Below, one piece after another: positions 57,966 through 64,000 of a DNA stretch of 64,000 nucleotides. The translations under genes and the position numbers were made by a program. This DNA is from Platerodrilus igneus. Its lineage: Eukaryota > Arthropoda > Insecta > Coleoptera > Lycidae. The stretch covers positions 4,396,501 through 4,460,500 of the forward strand of contig JARFIW010000003.1 of assembly GCA_036346225.1 (NCBI GenBank), in the 5' to 3' direction. Position 1 is the first letter of the stretch. Each line of letters begins with the position of its first letter. The notes beneath the pieces were generated by a model, which was not told the origin of the DNA, did not search any database, and was given only the letters and a program-made list of their open reading frames with translations.

Positions 57966-59625
57966 TGTTACGTTACGTAATACAAAGAAAATCAAAGAAA
58001 TGACCGGGCTTAATCGGAGAGTAGGGGGTTTGTAGAAAGCAGACCAACATACCATGTACGCGGCTGTAAGTAGTTAGTGATAATACCTGCAAGAAAAATA
58101 GTTAAGCAAACCTGAAAAAAAAAGAATAAGCATAGCAGCAATGATAAGTCTAAGTTATTCAGTACTTTGTAGAATGTAAATAAAACTGTTTAGATAAACT
58201 ATATAATATAATCACGATAAAAGCATTATAAAAATTTTTTATTACAAAGTGAGGTAATATTGGGGAGTAGCAGAAACGTTTCCTCACACACCAATTAAAC
58301 ATAAATCAGATAAAATGTTAACAAAAGATAAATAGATAAGACACCATTGGTATGAGTAATGCAGTAGTATTGATTGTTCTTTCTTTCTCTTTTTTTTTCT
58401 TTTCATATGTTTTAAAATATCAGGCAAGTCTTTTGTAAAAGGTATCAGAACGACAAAGATATGGTAAAGCAACGGATAGATATTTAAAGTAATAACAAGT
58501 AGGAAATAGTTCAACTTACAAAAGTCCTTCAGCAACGCTTCCTTGCAACGGAAGTGTGAGATTCACGATGTCCTACGCTAACGTAGCACTTCACCCTGGA
58601 CTGTGAGGGTGTTGATGGAATTTCTTACACTTTACCCTAATCACACCTACGTATTTCACTGGTGTTAGCAGTAGACATTATCACGCGACGGAACTATGTA
58701 GCATTGATAAATTTCTTGTTAATTCTATTTCCTGAGACAATAATTTCGAAATATTTTGTAGCACTAGTTTAATCTCAACTGGGAACAAATGTATATTATT
58801 TTCATAAACATCCAAAAAGCAGTGAGAAACTTCAACCAATACCTTTGTAAACCGGTAATCTGTTATATTTCGCAAATAACGAAATTTGCGCAAACAATGA
58901 TCTGTTTTAGATTCTTTGGAGTTAGAAAATTCAAAAACTACCGTATCAACTGTATTTAGATAATCCAAAGTATGCACTACTCTGATAAAAAAAGGACTGC
59001 GAAACTAGATCGCACACACAGTTTAAGTATCAAAAGACAAAAGCAACAAAAAAACACAATTAGTAAAGCAACGCGTATCACTAAAACCGTCCGTCAATGA
59101 CCTTAAAAACACACGTGCGTCGACCAAACACGTTAATATACAACTTTTATTTCATAAGAAAACAACTAAAATCGTGCCGTGTTTGTTCATAAACAATTTG
59201 AGAATTGATCCCGCATTAATTCTCAACATTGTCAAAGCAAAAAGAAACAGTATTTTTCACGTAATTAATATATAGGAACCAAGAACGAACTACCACTGCT
59301 CACTCTCATCTGTTTATTTCAACTCGTTGTTACCATGAGCTCTGGTCGACGACTATCACGACTTTGTTCCTAACATAAGGCACATACAAAACGTGAATGC
59401 ACCATCATATCTAATAACTAATTACCGTTGTTTATCATTTTTGATAAGCCGGAAAGCAATTTACGAATAATCCAATTTAAAACTTCGTTGCAATTTATGT
59501 ATTAATAATACGATGCACTCGCCTAAGGAGTTAATAAATATAAAATATAGAAATCGTAATTACAGAAAGGTATTTGTTAATTGGGAAATAGCGTAAAATG
59601 TTAAACTACAAAAATGCCCGTTACA
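57966..59625 (-). repeat. LTR family B, copy 2, followed by primer site
   Basis: Begins TGTAACGGGCATTTTTG and ends ACGTAACGTAACA on the minus strand (1,660 bases). The first ~500 and last ~580 bases align with 22930-23600 and 24195-24767. The middle, about 59120-58545, is unrelated to the other copy and holds a 98-codon ORF. In both copies the 3' block starts at the donor-like TGTAAGTTGAAC. Confidence 0.78.
58681..58977 (-). CDS. 98-codon ORF inside family B LTR copy 2
   Basis: Open frame from MHTLDYLNTVD to LSMLHSSVA, helical and charged with LDVYENNIHLFPVEIKLVL in the centre. No signal peptide. Unknown family. It occupies the exchanged middle of the LTR. A pyrimidine-rich TTTTTTTTATCAG precedes the Met, and a donor-like GTAAGT lies ~145 bases after the stop. 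It could be a captured exon or a chance ORF. Confidence 0.35.
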   Translation of the reverse strand: MHTLDYLNTVDTVVFEFSNSKESKTDHCLRKFRYLRNITDYRFTKVLVEVSHCFLDVYENNIHLFPVEIKLVLQNISKLLSQEIELTRNLSMLHSSVA

Positions 59626-62600
59626 AATTTACCTGTTAATATATTATTGATCTCCTACTCCGTCAGTGGGTATGGTCTACAAGCTCGTCGCTCATTTTAA
59701 TCAATCAAATCTTTGCATTTAAGGTAGTTTCTGATGTAATTTTCTATGCTTTCAAATAATTGTGGCCTGCTCGCAGGTGCTTCGTTATCAAACATGCGGT
59801 GTTTTGACGAATCTAATCGCTTTTCCATAAACAACTGATGCAATTCGACTTTTAATTTTCATATATGCATGTTATTTACGCAATTTTTAATCTCCTTTCT
59901 TATTAAAAATGGTTAACAATTTTGTACGCATTTACACTATGCTTCCTGAAGCTCTATTTCTTATCTCCGTATTAACCTAATTTTTGGAATTCTTTTGGAT
60001 GCGTGTTTAATTACACTTTATTATGTTTACTTACAAAATACGCGTGCTTCCACTGAAAAATATCATTACTCGCCTTACCTAAATTAACAAAAACGCTATC
60101 TACATGGTGTTAAATATTTACTATTTACTTAATGCATGTCTTCCTTATTCCTACGCTAACTATGCGTCTTCCTGTGTCTATTTGCGTCGCTTAAAACTAT
60201 TTATACTTTATATACAGGGTGTTGACTGCTTACTATTTACAAACTATCTCCATTTCTCAATTCTTTACTAAATAAATGCAGTTTTCTGCTTCCTATGATG
60301 TTTTCTCATTTCTAAACGACCTTTACTATAAAGCTTATTCTAGCTTGTGCGGTTCAAACCATTAAAATGCTATATAAATAATAGTAGTTAGTATTTGGCT
60401 AAATAAATTAAAGAACGATTTAAATTACAAGTGGACAGTAATATTTCTTAACACTTAACAATTCTATTTCAATAAAAATAAACATTTTTAGTAACACTGT
60501 GGTGACATAATATAGCATGGTGACATCATTATTAGGTTAGGATCTAGAGTTCTCTACATCTAAGTGTGTACAATAATAATTTGCAAGCATTTGTCAAGTG
60601 ACAAGACTTGTCACTTTTAATTTAATTTCGTTAGATTAAAGGTCGTTGAGTGGGTTTATCATTAGATAAACATGGCCAAAGAGGCCTGGCAGAAGAGAAA
60701 GGAAAAGCGGTTTAATGTTAAAATTTACGTCAACAACAGATATAAGAAAACTAAAAAGGTGTGGATAAAGAATGAGATACGGATGGTTTTGGTCAGGCGA
60801 GGTTCTTTTGAATAATGGCGTGGCATTGAGAGGGCTTCGATATAAACATGCACTCGTAAAGAAACAAAAATTTTAAGAGAATGGAATTTAGAGTATAGCA
60901 TGCTGTAGGTGTATGCTTGGGAAGAAATTTTATTTTGTTTGAAAGTGTAACCAGAGAAAAAATCATATTTTGTTTAAAAAGGGAAGAAACTATATTTTGG
61001 TTAAAAATCGAAATAATTGAGACTGAAATGTACACGATTTGGAAAGAAGTCTTTTAAAAATAAAGTTCCGGCAAGAACATGTGGTTACTTGCAATTTGGG
61101 GTTCAGCAGTAGTTCAGTTTTAAATCTGGTTTGAAGAACAAATTAGATGGGTATCCTGGATCATGTTAGTTAAACTTATATTAATTGGTAACAACATTCC
61201 ATATTTTATTTAGTCGCTCTATAAATTGAAGTTTGTCAAAGTTGTAAGAATTTTGTGCATCATGAATTTTAACATTGGAAAGAGCGTATTATTTTGTAAC
61301 AAAAGCAATTAATTTAAATTTGAAATCCTTTTTTTTTCTTTACTGTAGTTTAAATACAAGAATAAATGCCTTTGTTTTAAAAATTTTAAAATATATTTCC
61401 ATGTCGCATATAACACGAATTAAGTTTTCGTCTTTTAATATTGGTATACTAAAAATTTTTATTATAATTCTAATCGCTTCAGAAAATTGAAAACTCAAAA
61501 TTAAGATTCTTTTCAATATATCTTTCTTTTAACTTATATTTCACTGCTAATTTAACTTTAATGAATGTAAGCTTCCATTTCGTTTATCTAAGTATGCAAC
61601 AGAGACAATCACAGTAATTGAACTTGAACTATACTTTTACATTGCTTAACTACACTTAAGCCATTCGCGGTCTCGAACTTACGAAAACATATTAGGGCTG
61701 GACTTGAATTGTGATTCTACTGAATTAATCTTTGGCGCGCATAGCTTTCTTTATATAGCTAATAACAATTGAATTCTATTTTCTTAACCGCTAGTGCAAG
61801 TGCAATCTTCCTAATGACTAATGTTGTTAGTTCTTGTACATAAGGTTCTTGATATAATGTGTTACATATTGGAAAAGCAACCGCATTATTTCTAGTACAT
61901 TGTATCGCAATTTAATGATAATGCAGGACATTCCAAACCTACACAAGTTGGATGCACTTGCAGGAAGGTAACAAATTCTACTCTGTATTTAAACAATTGT
62001 CTCTTTAGCACAATAAGGTGGTATTATTTATAATTTGCTTGAATATGATAAACTGCAGCAAGCGCTTGTGAACAAAACATTTATGATACACTGTAGTTAT
62101 TATGCTCTATTACAGAACAATAGGAAACTCTTTCTTAAGTATTTGAAACAAAAATTAGTGTTTAATATCAACTTTGTTGTTAAGTGTGGAGATATTTGTC
62201 TTACCGTTAGTTATTAAACATAATTAATAAAATCTGAAATTTGTTTAGACTTTTCGTTCAAATTAATTGTTGCTTAAAATTAATTGAAAATGATTTCCTT
62301 CCTTACGCTAATGCTACTTGTGTGTTATTAGAATATTTTATAACACATCAATCTGTACTTAAAGATAATTCAATAGTGTTCTCTTCCTCATAAATATTAT
62401 TATACAATTTGAAAAGCATACTTTATTAACACTTCTTAATTCTAATTTTATAAAATAGTCTAATGTGTTGAAACCATAACGCACGTTTCAGTTTTACACC
62501 CAGTCATTAACATAATAAAACTTAAAAATACTTATCAGAAATTACAGAAGAATTTCCATTACATATTAAAGACATGAACATTCTTTAGTAAATTAAATCA

Positions 62601-62866
62601 ATTTACAAGTAACTATTCATTTATCAGTAAACTATAGTTAATGGGTTTTAGATGTAAAATTCGTTAAGCACTAGAGGTTAGTATTTAATATATTTTTATA
62701 TAGACTTGGTCTATTTGCTTTTGATGTAGATAAGTTTGATAAACATTAACAAAACCGTCTTAATCTATTTCAGAATTTAAATCGGCCGAGCTTTTTTGAA
62801 TGTGTATAATTTCCATTAAGCTCTTCGTTCATCATTTACTTCTTTATCAAGTAAATTAATATTATA
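59626..62866. other. 3.2 kb AT-rich, no recognised gene
   Basis: No homologous motif or repeat structure identified. A 47-codon plus-strand frame at 60672-60815 (MAKEAWQKRKEKRFNVKIY, strongly basic) has a fair start context but no known relative. ORFs 61035-60793, 61275-61490 and 62035-62217 are AT-rich and unsupported. Confidence 0.35.
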
Positions 62867-62998
62867 GCGTATTCTATTTTCTGCACCAGTGCTGCGCTCA
62901 GTGCGTGCCGCGTATTCTATTTAATCTTGGTGCATGTACTGGTATTCGGTGTCGCGTGTTCTATTTATGCGTCACACTCTGCCAGTTTGCACTCGGTG
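62867..62998 (+). repeat. Three 43-44 bp tandem units upstream of the Harbinger-like gene
   Basis: GCGTATTCTATTT recurs at 62867, 62910 and, as GCGTGTTCTATTT, at 62954, with CAGTGC/CGGTGC-containing sequence between. It directly precedes the first ATG of the gene and may be part of its promoter or leader. Confidence 0.65.
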
Positions 62999-63054
62999 CA
63001 ATAAATTTCCGACTAAATACAGTAGCTCGTGCTGCCAAGTCCACTCGTTTCACT

Positions 63055-64000
63055 ATGGCGGGAAAAACAAAAACTGATTTTAAAAATGCTGTTTTGCAAA
63101 TTTCCGATCAATTATCGTCTAGTTCAGAGGATGGTGAAGAGGACATTACCACGTTAGAAAACCACACATGCTTTTGTGAGTGTAGAATAACAACAAAAAT
63201 AAAAAATTCTGTTAATTTAGTGTTTACATTTGATGATATTGAAGTAAGGTGAGTCTGTGCATTTTGAATGTATAAAAATTGTATAAAGATTGTATATAAA
63301 GTTTAGGTTAAAAAACATTTTAGATTATATTGAAATACCTCTCAAAATATCATTGAAGAGTATGGGAATTCTCAATTTTATTTAAGCACGACGTGGTGAA
63401 GAAGAAAAAGAATGGAAACTGGTGCAAAACACATTCTTTTATTTCTGTGGTAAGAAACAAATTATGGAATATTATATGCATTTTAGTTCATTTACGATGT
63501 CTTCTGTCTATCCACGATATTGCTTTATTATCATTGAATAAAGCTACTCTTTTCCTATAGATTTGCTTGCACTAAGACAACAATTCGGGAAGTTGCACAA
63601 AGATTTGATATATGCGAGAATGCTGTTCGTAGATTTATTGATAAGGTAATAAATTATTTAGTAGACAAAGTTCAATTGGTTATAAAGTTTCCAAACACCG
63701 AACTAAAAAAAAAATTGAAATTGCAGCAAGAAGTACTTTTTCATTATATTTACCATACATCAATTGTTTAATTGCACAGATATCAAACTTTTTAGGAGTA
63801 TTAGGGAGCATTAACAAAACATCTGTGCGACTTGTTACAGCTGCTCATAAATTTAAATCTACTTGTGTCGATCGACATGATACTTCATCTAAAACCCTTC
63901 AAGCTATTTGTGGATCAGATAAACTTTTCTTAATGTATGTTCAGGTCCTTCAGGAAAAACTTACGATGCAAGGGTTTTAAATTATCGCATATTTAAAAAA
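63055..64000 (+). pseudogene. PIF/Harbinger-type transposase gene or relic, cut by window end
   Basis: Exon 1 (63055-63248) starts MAGKTKTDFKNAV and ends at a canonical GTGAGT donor. A possible 63 base exon lies near 63387-63449. The next exon begins after TTTTCCTATAG at 63561 and encodes TIREVAQRFDICENAVRRFI, the helix-turn-helix region typical of Harbinger. Further on GVLGSINKTSVRL stands where active copies have GxIDGTH, so the first catalytic Asp is Asn. QAICGSDKLFL and GPSGKTYDARVL follow, in shifted frames. The introns could point to a host-adopted gene, but the frameshifts near 63770 and 63940 favour a relic. The rest lies outside the window. Confidence 0.7.

Overview
This is nuclear DNA from an insect (or close pancrustacean relative) with a large, repeat-rich, AT-rich genome. 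The evidence is an errantivirus-type retroelement with an env gene, mariner, hAT and Harbinger relics, Penelope-like elements, and a nuclear copy of mitochondrial DNA with the ancestral insect gene order (W-C-Y-COX1-L2-COX2-K-D-ATP8-ATP6-COX3-G-ND3-A-R-N-S-E-F-ND5-H-ND4). Nearly everything recognisable is transposon-derived or decayed. The best candidate host gene is one intact 257-codon ORF at 52266-53039.

Layout. 1-1.35 kb: minus-strand Ty3/gypsy Gag relic. 3.1-9.4 kb: a nest of long-terminal-inverted-repeat elements. The best copy (4250-9430) has ~1.5 kb arms around a decayed gene ending in a Cys-rich CXC-like motif. 11-15.9 kb: Penelope-like retroelement copies (RT, GIY-YIG nuclease, repeated ends) with three decayed hammerhead-ribozyme cores and two microsatellites grown inside the coding region. 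16.1-17 kb: alternating purine-pyrimidine DNA and a gypsy LTR (family A). 18.6-22 kb: a tandem array of ~310 bp units, each headed by a tRNA-like A box/B box segment. It shows a two-unit higher-order duplication and is broken by a solo LTR with a CACG target duplication. 22.9-24.8 kb: a 1.84 kb LTR (family B) carrying an exon-like coding segment. 25-27.9 kb: hAT relic, a hairpin MITE, and a 910 bp TIR element. 28-29.3 kb: gypsy pol relic.

Centre (30.3-50.3 kb): a four-level nest. A mariner relic was split by ~8.3 kb of mitochondrial DNA, with ~170-186 bp of mariner duplicated at both ends. COX1 in that DNA was later split by a 9.2 kb errantivirus-like element (TSD AGCT). Its 3' LTR was then hit by a 1,991 bp LTR-like insertion (TSD CGTA). 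COX3 is separately interrupted by a gypsy pol fragment. The levels order the events in time: the flanking duplications differ by roughly 8%, the errantivirus LTRs by roughly 4%, both counted by eye.

Right part: family A LTR (minus) at 50.6-51.1 kb, the intact ORF at 52.3-53.0 kb, a non-LTR retrotransposon tail near 54 kb, about 4 kb with nothing recognised, then a minus-strand family B LTR (57966-59625) followed by a clear primer-binding site. Its flanks match the 22.9 kb copy but its middle holds a different ORF. The window ends in a PIF/Harbinger-type transposase gene or relic that runs off the edge.

All alignments and identities are by eye. Family B LTRs with exchanged coding middles, the NUMT with long host duplications, and the tRNA-headed array deserve the closest look.
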